Shown in pieces: positions 1 through 10,700 of a DNA stretch of 64,000 nucleotides. Position numbers and translations under genes: made by a program. Position 1 is the stretch's first letter. Every line of letters starts with the position of its first letter. The stretch comes from Microbacterium sp. K24 (GTDB lineage Bacteria; Actinomycetota; Actinomycetes; Actinomycetales; Microbacteriaceae): positions 37,321-101,320 of the forward strand of contig NZ_SSDJ01000093.1 of the NCBI RefSeq assembly GCF_004794465.1. Direction: 5' to 3'. Below the pieces are notes generated by a model. That model saw only the letters and a list, made by a program, of their open reading frames with translations. It did no database searches and was not told the DNA's origin.

Positions 1-346
1 CGATGAACGCGACGGCGATGATCAGGGTCGTCCAGCGCAGCCGATAAAGGGCCGCGGGCAGCTGCAGGCTGAAGAACCGCGCGGTCTGCGTCAGTATGCT
101 GTCGGACGCCCCGGTGAGGCGCAGCCGCGCGCGCACCAGGATCGTCGAGAGATACGCGCCCTGCGGAGACTCCCCCACCGACGTCTTCAGCTCGGCGAGA
201 TCGGCGGATGCCGCGCGGTAGCGGACGATCAGTTCGTCGACGCCCGCCCCATCGAGCCGGGCGCGACTGAGTTCGTCCAGCCGCTCCCATTCGGCGCGGC
301 GTGCATCAGACAGCGCATCGGCATCCACCTGATTTACTGTACTCAT
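1..346 (-). CDS. SpoIIM-family membrane protein, N-terminal 115 codons (cut by window edge)
   Basis: Seen: a frame open from ATG at 346 to the window edge, so the C-terminal membrane part is missing. The first ~90 residues are polar and helical, with a segment reading IVRYRAASADLAELKT and later YLSTILVRARLRL, and a hydrophobic stretch (TTLIIAVAFI) begins at the edge. This matches the soluble N-terminal part of the stage II sporulation protein M family as I remember it. Such proteins are common in non-sporulating actinobacteria, where they usually sit next to an RDD gene, as here. Function in these bacteria is not established. Its start codon shares two bases with the divergent RDD start (CATG, 344-347). 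Confidence 0.75.
   Translation of the reverse strand, partial: MSTVNQVDADALSDARRAEWERLDELSRARLDGAGVDELIVRYRAASADLAELKTSVGESPQGAYLSTILVRARLRLTGASDSILTQTARFFSLQLPAALYRLRWTTLIIAVAFI
333..338 (+). promoter_or_regulatory. Possible leaderless -10 (TTTACT) for the RDD gene
   Basis: TTTACT ends 6 nt before ATG 345 and there is no Shine-Dalgarno. This is the spacing expected if transcription starts at the A of the start codon. The hexamer is a weak match to TANNNT. Confidence 0.3.
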
Positions 347-1154
347 GTCCGTCCCGATCGATGCGTCCGATGAGGTGCTCTCCGGCGAGGCCGTCGCCAT
401 CGACGTGCAGCCGGTCGGCTTCCTGCTGCGGGCCCTGGGCGCCCTGATCGACATGCTGCTCGGGTTCGCGGTCTTCATCCTGTGGCTGTTCCTGCGCATC
501 TGGCTGCTCGACGCGGGTGTGCTCGACGAGGCCACCGACCGCATCGCGACGGTCGCCGCCCTCGTGGTCAGCTTCGTGGTGCTGCCGATCACCGTCGAGG
601 TCGCGATGAAGGGCCGCAGCCTCGGCAAGCTCGCGGTCGGCGGTCGTATCGTGCGCGTCGACGGCGGTGCAGCCGGATTCCGGCACGCGTTCATCCGCGC
701 GCTCCTCGGCGTGCTGGAGATCTACGGGACCCTGGGCGGCATCGCGGTGCTCACCGGGGCGTTCAACGCCCGCTCCCAGCGCCTGGGCGACCTCGTCGCC
801 GGCACCTACAGCCAGCGTGTGCGCACGCCGCGGCTCGTCCCGATCGTGCCGATCCTTCCGCCGGAGCTCGCCGGCTGGGCGCAGATCGCCGACGTCGCTC
901 GCCTGCCGGACAGACTGGCGCGGCGCATCTCGCAGTTCCTGCAGAGCGCCCCGCGCATGGTGCCCTCCGCGCGGGCCAGAGTCGCGCACGACCTGCTGAC
1001 CGAGGCCACGCCCTTCGTGTCGCCGATGCCTCCCGCCCACCCCGAGGCGGTGCTGATCGGCATCACCGTGCTGCGCCGAGAGCGCGAACGCCGCGCGCTG
1101 GAGAACTCCGACCGACGGGCCGAGAAGCTCACCGGTCGCCGCGTGGGCGTCTGA
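345..1154 (+). CDS. RDD family membrane protein
   Basis: 269 residues. The RDD signature is visible near residues 25-40 (FLLRALGALIDMLL, with Arg and Asp in place). Three hydrophobic segments lie roughly at 25-54, 65-88 and 112-140. The loop GKLAVGGRIVRVDG is the usual motif between the second and third segments. The last ~120 residues are hydrophilic and probably cytoplasmic. RDD proteins are small integral membrane proteins; some act in ion transport, but no substrate can be inferred. It is divergent from the SpoIIM-like gene, a pairing that recurs in actinobacteria, suggesting a joint membrane role. No Shine-Dalgarno precedes the ATG, so the mRNA may be leaderless. Confidence 0.85.
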   Translation: MSVPIDASDEVLSGEAVAIDVQPVGFLLRALGALIDMLLGFAVFILWLFLRIWLLDAGVLDEATDRIATVAALVVSFVVLPITVEVAMKGRSLGKLAVGGRIVRVDGGAAGFRHAFIRALLGVLEIYGTLGGIAVLTGAFNARSQRLGDLVAGTYSQRVRTPRLVPIVPILPPELAGWAQIADVARLPDRLARRISQFLQSAPRMVPSARARVAHDLLTEATPFVSPMPPAHPEAVLIGITVLRRERERRALENSDRRAEKLTGRRVGV

Positions 1155-1184
1155 CGCCGTCTCTTCCGCCGACGCGGTCACCGC

Positions 1185-2630
<1,446 letters not shown>

Positions 2631-2643
2631 CCCCCCATTGTTC

Positions 2644-2671
2644 CATCCTGCGGTTTGCGCGCCGCAGGATG
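2644..2671 (-). terminator. Hairpin terminator after the ABC operon
   Basis: Perfect 10-bp inverted repeat (CATCCTGCGG / CCGCAGGATG, 8-nt loop) starting 3 nt after the permease stop codon. It has no U-run, as is common for high-GC actinobacterial terminators. It ends only 14 nt before ahcY, so it separates the two transcription units. Confidence 0.65.
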
Positions 2672-2673
2672 TG

Positions 2674-3888
2674 TCAGAAGCGGATCGCGTCGATCACCTT
2701 CACGCGCAGGGCGACGAGCGCGGGGACGAACCCGGACACCGCGCCCACGATCACGGACGCCACGAGTCCGATGAGCGCCGCCCTCATGGGGAACGGCGGG
2801 ACGTCCTGCATCCCGACGAACATCGTCGTGACCAGCCAGTCCGAGCGGAGCACTGCGACGACGATCGCGATCCCGATGACTCCCGCGACGGTGGTGGCCA
2901 CCATGCTCTCGAGGAGCACGGAGAAGAAGACCCGGCCGGAGCTCGCACCGAAGGCGCGTCGGACGCCGATCTCGCGCACGCGCTGCCGCATCGCGACGAG
3001 CTGGATGTTGATCAGGCTCAACGCACCGAGGGCCAGGATCAGCGCGGCGATGCCGCCCGTCACCATCTCGAACGTCGCCTGGGCGTCCATGGCCCCGGGT
3101 TGCGCGCCCCAGTCGGAGCGGTTCACCGACACGGTCTGTCCCTCGGGGAGGCCGGCGCGGAGATCCATGGCCAGCACCGGCCCGATCTCGTTCGCCTGAT
3201 CGGGACCGACCCAGATCTCGTACTGCGACCAGGCGTCCTTCGGGAGGGCGTCGACGCGGGCACGATACGCGTCGTACAGCAGATCGATGCGCAGTTCCTC
3301 ATCGCCGAAGCCCGCACGCGGCACCACCCCGACGACCTGATAGGTGCCGCCGCCCGCGCCGGTGAGCGTGACCGTCGGATGGTCCCCGAGCGGCACCCGT
3401 CCGATCCGCTCCCAGAGCGGCTCGGAGACCACGGCCGCGGGCGCCAGCGCCTCGCTGTCTGCGTCGCGGAGCCAGCGCCCCTCGAGGAGCTGCTCGCGAT
3501 GGATCTGCGTGTACATCGGGTCGATCAGCCGGGCGTTCACGTCGGTGATGCCCTCGGGGAGCTGCACGCCGACCATCATCCCCTGCGCGACGCGCGCGGT
3601 GTGGCTGAAGTCGAAGCGCTCGGTCACGCGCGCGAAGCGTTCGTCGAAGTCGTCGATGTCGACGGGGTTGCCGTCCTCGCTGGTGATCCCGACGACGATC
3701 GTCGCCGCTCGCCCTCCCCACCGGTCGGACTGCTCGGCCTGGTACTGGCGCTGATACTCCGAGATCGCCACGACCGCCGTGAGCGCGCCGACCGAGACGG
3801 CGATGCCGATGAGACTCAGGAGCACACGGAGCTTGTGGACGCGGATCTCCGCCCAGGCGTCGGCCAATGCCCCGAGGAACCCGGTCAC
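2674..3888 (-). CDS. MacB/FtsX-type ABC transporter permease
   Basis: 404 residues with the MacB architecture: one N-terminal membrane helix (about 18-46, [22 protein letters not shown]), a large extracytoplasmic MacB_PCD-like domain (about 48-270) and three C-terminal helices (about 285-404) with the FtsX motif [20 protein letters not shown]. Start is GTG 3888, overlapping the ATPase stop as GTGA. With the ATPase and the adaptor upstream it makes a three-gene MacAB-like system, probably for export of a peptide, lipid or antimicrobial or for mechanotransmission. The substrate is unknown. Confidence 0.9.
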   Translation of the reverse strand: MTGFLGALADAWAEIRVHKLRVLLSLIGIAVSVGALTAVVAISEYQRQYQAEQSDRWGGRAATIVVGITSEDGNPVDIDDFDERFARVTERFDFSHTARVAQGMMVGVQLPEGITDVNARLIDPMYTQIHREQLLEGRWLRDADSEALAPAAVVSEPLWERIGRVPLGDHPTVTLTGAGGGTYQVVGVVPRAGFGDEELRIDLLYDAYRARVDALPKDAWSQYEIWVGPDQANEIGPVLAMDLRAGLPEGQTVSVNRSDWGAQPGAMDAQATFEMVTGGIAALILALGALSLINIQLVAMRQRVREIGVRRAFGASSGRVFFSVLLESMVATTVAGVIGIAIVVAVLRSDWLVTTMFVGMQDVPPFPMRAALIGLVASVIVGAVSGFVPALVALRVKVIDAIRF

Positions 3889-4637
3889 GCGCTCGCACCG
3901 TTCACCGGGCTCGGCACCGGCGCCGCGAGCGTCGACGCCTCGAAGGCCCGGCTGAGGTCGGCCGGCGCGAGGATCCCCGCGTCCAGCCGATAGTGGCGGC
4001 GGGCACGCGCGGCGACGTGCAGGTCGTGGGTGATCGTGACGAGTGCGGCATCCGTCTCGGTCGCCACCTCGTCGAGCAGCGACATGACGGAGGCACCCGT
4101 ATCGATGTCGAGCGCGCCGGTCGGCTCATCGGCGAGGATCAGCACCGGGCGGCGCACCAGGGCACGGGCGATGGCGACGCGCTGCTGCTCACCCCCGGAC
4201 AGCCGGTCGGCCACCTGGTCGACCCGGTGTCCGAGGCCGACGCGCTCCAGCATGTCGGCCGCGATCTGCCGACGGTTCCAGAACATCCGGCCCTTCGCGT
4301 GGCCGAGCGGCATCATGACGTTGTCGATCGCCGTGCGCCCCGGAAGCAGGTTGAACTGCTGGAACACGAAGCCCACGTTGTCGCCGCGCAGGCGGTCGAG
4401 CCGGCCCGACCGCATGCGCCGCACCTCCTTGCCCTCGAAGGAGACCGTGCCGGAGGTGGGCGCATCGAGCATCCCGAGGATGTTGAGCAGCGTGGACTTG
4501 CCCGAGCCCGAGCGTCCGACGATGGAGACGTGGTCGCCGGCGCCGACCTCGAGGTCGATGCCGCGCAGGATCTCGAGGCGGGAGTCGTCGGCCAGCAGCA
4601 CGCTCTTGGCGACGGCCTCCAGCGCGACGAGCGTCAC
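3885..4637 (-). CDS. ABC transporter ATP-binding protein (MacB/LolD type)
   Basis: 250 residues from GTG 4637. The start is fixed by a GTGA overlap with the adaptor stop and gives a normal N-terminus (VTLVALEAVAKSVLL). Visible motifs are Walker A GRSGSGKS (about 41-48), Q-loop VFQQFNLLPG, signature LSGGEQQR, Walker B LILADEPTGALD and H-loop THD. The FQQFNLLP and DEPTGALD forms are typical of the MacB/LolD/YknY branch. About 27 residues follow the usual domain end. It energises the permease encoded immediately downstream. Confidence 0.93.
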   Translation of the reverse strand: MTLVALEAVAKSVLLADDSRLEILRGIDLEVGAGDHVSIVGRSGSGKSTLLNILGMLDAPTSGTVSFEGKEVRRMRSGRLDRLRGDNVGFVFQQFNLLPGRTAIDNVMMPLGHAKGRMFWNRRQIAADMLERVGLGHRVDQVADRLSGGEQQRVAIARALVRRPVLILADEPTGALDIDTGASVMSLLDEVATETDAALVTITHDLHVAARARRHYRLDAGILAPADLSRAFEASTLAAPVPSPVNGASA

Positions 4638-5560
4638 CAGCTCATCCCGCTGTCGCACTGCTCGACACCGGGCGAGACCTCGTAGCAGAACTCCTCGACG
4701 GGAGCCACGAAGCCCGGCACGAACTGGCGGATGCTCTCGCCCTCCTCGAGGCCCTCGGTGACCTCGACCATCTCGCCGTCGTTGACGCCGAGCTTCACCG
4801 CGCGCTCCTCGGGGTCGGACCCGTCGCCGGCATCGACCCACACGTTTCCCGACCCCGCCCCGCCCTGCACGGCCGTGACGGGCACGACGAGGGCGTCGTC
4901 GACCTGGCCGAGGGCGAGGTCCATGGTCGCGGGAAGCCCGGCGAACACCGTCTGATCGGTGGGGATGGCGCAGCGCACGCTGGCCGTCCCCTCGTCGCTC
5001 ACCTGCACGCCGACGCCGGTGCAGACGAACGGTGCGGGACCGCCCGCGATCGTCACGGTGCCCTCGGTCGGCGCGTTCACCAGCCGGTAGAGCTGTACGG
5101 GCTCGACCGTCGCCAGCAGGTGATATCGCGCCGGTGTCAGCTTGTACGACTCTGTGCCGACGGTCGCCACCTGCCCCTTCACCAGAGCGATCTCGGAGAC
5201 GTCGCCGGCCTCCGGGGCGAGCACGTCGATGTCCTTGCGCGGATCGTCCTGGCGGATGGTGAAGAGCTTCTGTCCGGCCGCGACCGTCGCGCCCTCCCCG
5301 ACATGCACCGCGAGGACCGTGCCGTTCAGCTCGCTCCGCACGCTGTAGCTGTCATCCCGCGCCACGTTTCCCGTGAGGCTCAGAGCGTTGACGACCGAGC
5401 CGCGTTCCACGGCCACGACGGGGTCGGAAATCCCCGATTCGGGGCTGACGATGCTCTCTGCACGGTCCGGGAAGAAGGCGATCTTGACCAGCGCCGCGGC
5501 GCAGGCTCCGAAGACCAGAACGAGAAGGAGAGGGAAGATCCAGCGTCGCCAGACGATCAC
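4634..5560 (-). CDS. MacA/HlyD-type adaptor (membrane-fusion) protein
   Basis: 308 residues with one N-terminal membrane anchor (about 7-28, IFPLLLVLVFGACAAALVKI) and an external remainder. A lipoyl-like half-motif is visible (GTVLAVHVGEGATVAAGQKL) and later a beta-barrel segment with VPVTAVQGGAG and GLEEGESIR, as in RND/ABC adaptors. In Gram-positives such proteins pair with MacB-like permeases. It is the first gene of the operon; GTG 5560 is preceded by GGAAAGG at good spacing. The C-terminus carries two Cys (EEFCYEVSPGVEQCDSG) that may form a disulfide outside the cell. Confidence 0.85.
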   Translation of the reverse strand: MIVWRRWIFPLLLVLVFGACAAALVKIAFFPDRAESIVSPESGISDPVVAVERGSVVNALSLTGNVARDDSYSVRSELNGTVLAVHVGEGATVAAGQKLFTIRQDDPRKDIDVLAPEAGDVSEIALVKGQVATVGTESYKLTPARYHLLATVEPVQLYRLVNAPTEGTVTIAGGPAPFVCTGVGVQVSDEGTASVRCAIPTDQTVFAGLPATMDLALGQVDDALVVPVTAVQGGAGSGNVWVDAGDGSDPEERAVKLGVNDGEMVEVTEGLEEGESIRQFVPGFVAPVEEFCYEVSPGVEQCDSGMSW

Positions 5561-5636
5561 GGCTGCCTTTCCGGACCCGCCGCCTTGACACGCCCGCAGA
5601 CAGGATGCCAGTCGCGAATTCCGGATATCGGGTCAT

Positions 5637-5653
5637 CCGCCGCGTGTCGGCGG
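5637..5653 (-). terminator. Small hairpin after the DUF3499 gene
   Basis: CCGCCG-CGTGT-CGGCGG, a 6-bp perfect stem 16 nt beyond the DUF3499 stop and before the ABC operon. No U-run. The rest of 5561-5668 shows only the adaptor ribosome binding site. Confidence 0.35.
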
Positions 5654-5668
5654 TATGCCGGAATGGCC

Positions 5669-5875
5669 TCAGGCGCGGAGCGCCTCGTGTCGCACGACGA
5701 TCCAGCCGGACGGCACCGACATCCGGTCGGCATGCGGCGAGCACAGGTCGTGCGCCTGGGGATCGTTGGGCGCACCGAGCGGTCCCAGCGCGGCCATCTG
5801 GTCGCCGTAATCGTAGGTGAGCGTGGCCACCGCTTCTCGCGCGCAGCCGACCTTCGAGCAGAGTCGTCCGTCCAT
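5669..5875 (-). CDS. DUF3499 family small cysteine-rich protein
   Basis: 68 residues. The N-terminus DGRLCSKVGCAREAVATLTYDY and the later DLCSPHADRM are the hallmarks of DUF3499, with CxxxxC and CxxH metal-ligand-like pairs. Function is unknown; the spacing suggests a small zinc-ribbon-like fold. ATG 5875 is chosen over GTG 5878 because a TACTGT hexamer ends exactly 7 nt before it and no Shine-Dalgarno exists. Divergent from the metallopeptidase-like gene, as remembered for the whiB2/manA region of mycobacteria (Rv3255c-Rv3260c). Confidence 0.85.
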   Translation of the reverse strand: MDGRLCSKVGCAREAVATLTYDYGDQMAALGPLGAPNDPQAHDLCSPHADRMSVPSGWIVVRHEALRA

Positions 5876-5882
5876 CACCGCA

Positions 5883-5888
5883 ACAGTA
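5883..5888 (-). promoter_or_regulatory. Leaderless -10 TACTGT (DUF3499)
   Basis: TACTGT then 7 nt then ATG 5875 on the minus strand, with no Shine-Dalgarno. Confidence 0.5.
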
Positions 5889-5940
5889 CGACCCCGCGAC
5901 GCGGGCGGGCGGATGCCGCGCCGCGCGCACCCGCACGGCC

Positions 5941-5946
5941 TAGACT
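5941..5946 (+). promoter_or_regulatory. Leaderless -10 TAGACT (metallopeptidase-like gene)
   Basis: TAGACT then 6 nt then ATG 5953 on the plus strand. Together with 5883-5888 it forms a divergent pair of leaderless promoters in a 77-bp intergenic region. Confidence 0.55.
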
Positions 5947-5952
5947 TTCGTC

Positions 5953-6381
5953 ATGCCCCGTCGCCGTACCGCTCGCGCTTCCGCAGCACCTCGGCGCGGA
6001 GCGCGGCACGGAAGACACGGACGCCTCGGCCGCAGCGAGGTCGTGCGTCCGCCACTCGCTCCGCTCGACGGTCGACTCGACAGGTTCGACCTGACCGTGG
6101 GGACAGCCGTCGAATTCCTGCGAGGCACCTGGCCAGAGCTGCAGGAGGTCCGCTTCGAGATCGGGGCCATCCCGGCCTTCGAGGCCACGGATGAGGTGCC
6201 CCGCTGGTATCTCGACCGGGAGAACCGCCGGATCGTGTTGTTCCGACTGCCGATCGAGAGGCTCCTCCCGCCGGGGCACGATGACGCGGCGCACCGCCGG
6301 ATGGCGATCGAGAGCGCCGTTTTCCGCGCTGCCGCGGAGTACGTCGGACGCGAGCCGTGGGACCTCGGCCACGACCACTGA
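5953..6381 (+). CDS. Metallopeptidase-family (PF06262-like) protein lacking the HExxH site
   Basis: 142 residues. The first ~28 are Arg/His-rich, followed by the domain (FDLTVGTAVEFLRGTWPELQEVRFEIG...VPRWYLDRENRRIVLFRLPIERL). This is the actinobacterial version of the zincin-like family usually annotated as metallopeptidase family protein. Where the active family has HExxH, this protein reads IESAVFRAAAEYVGREPWDL, so the catalytic glutamate and both histidines are absent and peptidase activity is unlikely. From memory, the same degeneration is common in relatives, so it is probably a conserved non-enzymatic member. Divergent from DUF3499, convergent with the DUF5719 gene. Confidence 0.75.
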   Translation: MPRRRTARASAAPRRGARHGRHGRLGRSEVVRPPLAPLDGRLDRFDLTVGTAVEFLRGTWPELQEVRFEIGAIPAFEATDEVPRWYLDRENRRIVLFRLPIERLLPPGHDDAAHRRMAIESAVFRAAAEYVGREPWDLGHDH

Positions 6382-6390
6382 GCAGGACGA

Positions 6391-7773
6391 TCAGGGGTAG
6401 ACGGTGATCGCCTGCTCCGCGCCGGCCCCGGGGAGGACGGGCAGCACCGCGAGCGCGGCGGCCGCCGTCATCGTGACCGCTGCATGCACGGTGCCGGTCG
6501 GGCGCATCCGGTAGGTCGTGTCGGACTCGAGGTCGACGCTCACCGATTCTCCTGCGGGGACGACGATCTGCTGCGACTCGCCGCCGTCGACCGGTTCGAG
6601 GCTCACGGTCGACTCCTCGTCCGCGGTGTTCGCGATCTGCAGCTGTGGGGTCGGACCATCGGGCACGGCGATGAGCACGTCGGCGTCGATCTCGGGCGCC
6701 GGGGTCACCCACGCGAAGTCGGAATCCAGACCCGATCCATCCTGCTGACGCACCGCGGCCACCACCGGGGCGTCGGCGTCCACCTCGACCGTGTAGGTGC
6801 CCGGTTCGAGTCCGCTGAGCGAGACATCCGCCGGGGCGCCGGCGGTGAGCGGAACTGTGAACTCGGTCGCCGTCGTGCCGGATCCGGACGCGCGCGCGAC
6901 GATGCGGGCCTGCGCGTCGGCGTCGGGTGCGAGCAGGCGCACGACGGTCATGTCCGCTTCGTCGCCCTCGACGGGGAAGGCCTGCACCCCGACGAGCACG
7001 ACGTTCTGCTGTGCGCCGGCGACGGCATCCTGCAGATCGATGCCGGCGGGGTCGAGCACCTGCACGACCGAGGACTGCAGCACGGCGCGCACGGGGGCGC
7101 CGACGGCGTCCACCTTGACGACGGGCGCCTCGTTGCCGGCGGCGATGGAGGTCAGCGGGAGCGCGGTCTGCGTGCCGGCCGGGACCACGACCGTGCGGGA
7201 GCTGCGGGTCGTGCCGAAGACGGAAAGGGTGACCGTCGTCGGCACTTCGCCGGCGTTCGTGAGGATCACGATGTCCTCGGTGCCCGTGCCGACGCTCCCG
7301 CCCACGAGCCAGGACTCCAGTCGCGGCTCGCCGCAGGCGAGAGCAGCGAACCCGGCGAGGTCCTCCTCGGCGATCGACACCGATTCCGCAGCCGCGAGCA
7401 TCGGGGCACTGCGCCCGTCGACGGTTCCGGTCAGCACGCGCACGTCTCCGGCGTCGATGAGATCGGGAGCCTCGAGCGTCCGCGTGGCGGGGGTGCCGGA
7501 CGTGCCTGCCTGCGTGAGACGCGGCGACGCGGCGGAGCGCATGTCCAGGGGCGCGGAGGAATCGCGACCGAGCGCGCGCAGGTCGCCGTTGCACACCAGC
7601 ACGGTGTCGCCCGGGAGAGGCGTCACCTCGACCTGTGCCGGATCGTGCCGGACACTCGGCCACGGTGCATGGATCGCGGCGACGACGCCGACCACGCACG
7701 CCACGGCGACAGCCACGCCGGTGACGACGCGTGCGCCCGTGGCGGCGACTCGGAACGCGCGGGTGCCGTTCAT
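6391..7773 (-). CDS. DUF5719 family membrane-anchored protein
   Basis: 460 residues. One membrane anchor (about 14-37) is followed by an all-external, Ala/Val/Thr-rich beta-type region with a few charged loops and a conserved-looking segment SWLVGGSVGTGTEDIVILTNAGEVPTTVTL. The family is found beside the large GT2/membrane protein in actinobacteria and has no known activity. ATGA overlap with the upstream gene (7770-7773) means translational coupling, so it probably assists that transferase at the outer face of the membrane. The C-terminal stretch is hydrophobic (VTMTAAAALAVLPVLPG). Confidence 0.8.
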   Translation of the reverse strand: MNGTRAFRVAATGARVVTGVAVAVACVVGVVAAIHAPWPSVRHDPAQVEVTPLPGDTVLVCNGDLRALGRDSSAPLDMRSAASPRLTQAGTSGTPATRTLEAPDLIDAGDVRVLTGTVDGRSAPMLAAAESVSIAEEDLAGFAALACGEPRLESWLVGGSVGTGTEDIVILTNAGEVPTTVTLSVFGTTRSSRTVVVPAGTQTALPLTSIAAGNEAPVVKVDAVGAPVRAVLQSSVVQVLDPAGIDLQDAVAGAQQNVVLVGVQAFPVEGDEADMTVVRLLAPDADAQARIVARASGSGTTATEFTVPLTAGAPADVSLSGLEPGTYTVEVDADAPVVAAVRQQDGSGLDSDFAWVTPAPEIDADVLIAVPDGPTPQLQIANTADEESTVSLEPVDGGESQQIVVPAGESVSVDLESDTTYRMRPTGTVHAAVTMTAAAALAVLPVLPGAGAEQAITVYP

Positions 7774-10700
7774 CGGTTGTCCTCCTCGGCCGGGTCGTCG
7801 GCGGCGGTCTCGTCGGTCGGCGGTTCATCGATCGCCGGTTCGTCGGTCGGAGGTTCCTCGATCGGTTCGACGCCGACGAGAGGATCGTCGGAGATCGCGT
7901 CCTCGGCTTCCCCCGTCGCGACCGTCGGCACCGTCGCCTCGGCGACGCCCGCGACCTCGTCGTCGCGATCCTCGGCATGCCGCGGGAGCACGAGCGGCTC
8001 CTCCGGGACACGCCCGACGATGCGCGACTGGGCGCGCGCCGCGCGACGCGACGAGCGCGTCGGAACGGACAGCAGCAGGGCTGCGAAGACGAAGAGGAGC
8101 TGCAGGGTGATCACCAGGCGGGCAGTGCCCTGCTGGGTCGAGGTCAGGGACTCCGGCTCGGCGACATCGGCCTCCAGCCGCCAGAGCACGCCGCGATCGG
8201 TGGTGCCGGCGTGCACGAACCCCGGACGCTGGTCGATCGAGGTGACCGCCGTGGTCCGCAGAGCACGCGCCTGGTCGCCTTCGCCTCCGGGGAGCTGCGC
8301 GAGGAGGACGTAGCTGATCCCGTGCGCGGCGAGCTCTCCCGGTGCGTCGAAGTCGCGGGCGGAGAGGAGGTCGACGGCGAGAGAGCTGATGTCGGCGCCC
8401 TGGGGCTCGACGGCCGTGGTCAGCATGGTCGACTGTGCTCCCAGCGTCTCGCTGGCCCCCCACGCGACGTCGACGGCGAGACCGCCGTCGTTCTGCGGCG
8501 TGAGCACGAGCGTCGCGATCGGCCGATCCCCCGCGGCCTGCGCGGCGACGTAGGCGGGCAGCGTCGACACCGGGCCGTTGGTCAGGGCGGAGCGTCCCGT
8601 GTGGAAGGCCGTGAGGGCCGGCACGGCGCACACGACGAGCGCCACCGCGGCGACGGCGGTCGCGAGCAGGCGCAGTCGCGGCAGGGTGAGGGCGGTGTCG
8701 AGGGTGACCAGCGCGGCTCCCACCACGCCGATCCAGGCGAGGCTCAGACCGGCGCCGGGCCAGATCGCGACCGGGGTGCCCTGCGTGAAGCTGACGGTGA
8801 TGCCGACAGCCAGGAAGGCTGTCGCCATGCCGGCCACGGCCACCACAAGGAGCGTGATCCCCGCGCGCCAACGCGGTGCGACGGCCGATGCGAGCGCGAG
8901 CAGCGCTATCGGCGCGCACAGCAGGGGCGCCCAGGCGCCGATCCCACCGGGCATCAGCACCGTCCAGCCAGCGAAGTCGACCGTGGGGAATCCGGTCGCG
9001 ATCGCGAGCCTGCCCGCGGCATCGGCGGATGCCTGCGGGCCCGCCCAGATCATGCCCGGATCGCCGAGAAGAGCCAGAGGTGTGCCGTGCGCGAGCTGCC
9101 AGAACACGAGCGGGGCGAACAGCATAGCGGTGGGAAGCGGGAGCCAGAGCAGTCGTCCGGCCCCGCGGAACTGCGCGGTCCCCAGGGTGATGCCGATCGC
9201 GACGACCAGCAGCAGCGCGAGGGCGGGCGCCAGCGAGGGCGCACAGGCGACGACGCCGGCGAGGAGGAGGGATGCCGCACCGGCAGCACCCCAGGACCGG
9301 TGCGCCACGACGGCGGAGTGGAAGAGCCACGGCAGCAGAAGATGCACGAGCACGGCGCTGGGCCGTCCGTCGACGAGAGCGGTCAGGAAGGTCGGCGCCA
9401 CCGCCCACGCCACACCGGCGAAGATCCGGAGGCCCGGGCGGTCGGTGACGCGGGTCGCGGCGAACCAGCCGCCGAGCACGGCGAGCGGGAGGGCGAGGAT
9501 CCACAGCAGCACCAGAGAGAAGGAAGGAGCGGCCGGCCAGAGCGTGCCGACCACGGCGACGACCGCCGCGAAGGGATCGGCAGGGCCGACGAGATCGACG
9601 CCGATGCTGCGTAGCCCCCACGCCGCGTCGCTCCACAGCGCAGCCACCGTCTCGCGCAACGGGAGCAGGGCACCGCCGCCGAGGGCCGGCCAGGCCAGCA
9701 CCGTGGTGAACGACGCGATGCTCACGACCAGGGCCGCCAGTACGGCCCATGCCCCGCCTCCGGAGAAGAAGCGCAGCTCGCTGACGGCACCGCCCTCGCT
9801 GCCATGCCCGTCGTCGAGCCGACGGCGCAGCTGCGATGAGGTCACCCGCAGCGGCGCGATGCTCGCCCAGCCGGAAGAACGGAAGGAGCGGATGCTGGCG
9901 CGCGAGCGCGCGATCGCTCCGAAGCGGAGCATCGCCGTGAGTGCCGCCGCCCACTCGGGGATCACCGATTCCGGACGCTTGCCGATCAGGTCGGTGATCG
10001 ATCGCCAGAGCGCGAGCGGAAGGAGGGCGAGCCAGTGCAGCGGCACCACCGGCGCCGGGGCGTAGGCCAGGCGCCGATGCAGCTGGGCGAGCCGGCGCAC
10101 ATAGGCGCGACGAGAGGCGCCGGCCGGGAGCGCGGCCGGGCCGTCCGGCGACACGGAGATCCGCGCGCTCGGAGCGAGCACGACGCGACCGCCGCCGAGC
10201 CGTGCGCGCACGCCCAGGTCGAGTCCTTCATCGGCGCCGGCCAGAGCGGGATCGGGACGGAGGGCGTCGCGGACCTCGCCGCGGATGAGCATTCCGCGGA
10301 TGTCCGCGCCGAGGGCATCGTCCATGCCGTCGTGCTGTCCCTGGTCGAGTTCCCCGGCTGCGAGCTCGACCGACCGGCCGAGAGTCGTCATGCTCATGCC
10401 GAGGGAGACGATCTCCCGCTCGTTGTCGGTCGCGACGAGCTTGGGTGCGATGATCGCCGCGGACGGCGAGCGCTCCAGCATCCCGGTCAACCGCTCCAGC
10501 GCGCGCGGATGAGGCGCGGTGTCCTGGGCGAGGAGCCAGATGGCCGATCCGTCGGCGACGCGAGGACGCGCCAGCTCGACCGCCTCGGCGAACGACGTGG
10601 TCGAGCGCGCTTCGATGATGCCTTCGACGGTGTTGGAGACCGTCTCGCTCTCACGGGCCGTGGTCGCGTCACCGCACATCACGAGCGTCACGGCGGACGG

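Noticed and set aside
2631..2673. SAH riboswitch in front of ahcY
   Set aside because: Only 43 nt separate ahcY from the permease stop, and they are filled by a simple 10-bp hairpin next to that stop. The multi-helix SAH aptamer does not fit.
6484..9614. Long open frames on the plus strand opposite DUF5719 and the large GT2 gene
   Set aside because: Arg/His/Gly-rich translations typical of antisense frames in 70 % GC DNA; no domains, no ribosome sites, and the minus-strand proteins have clear membrane and GT2 features.
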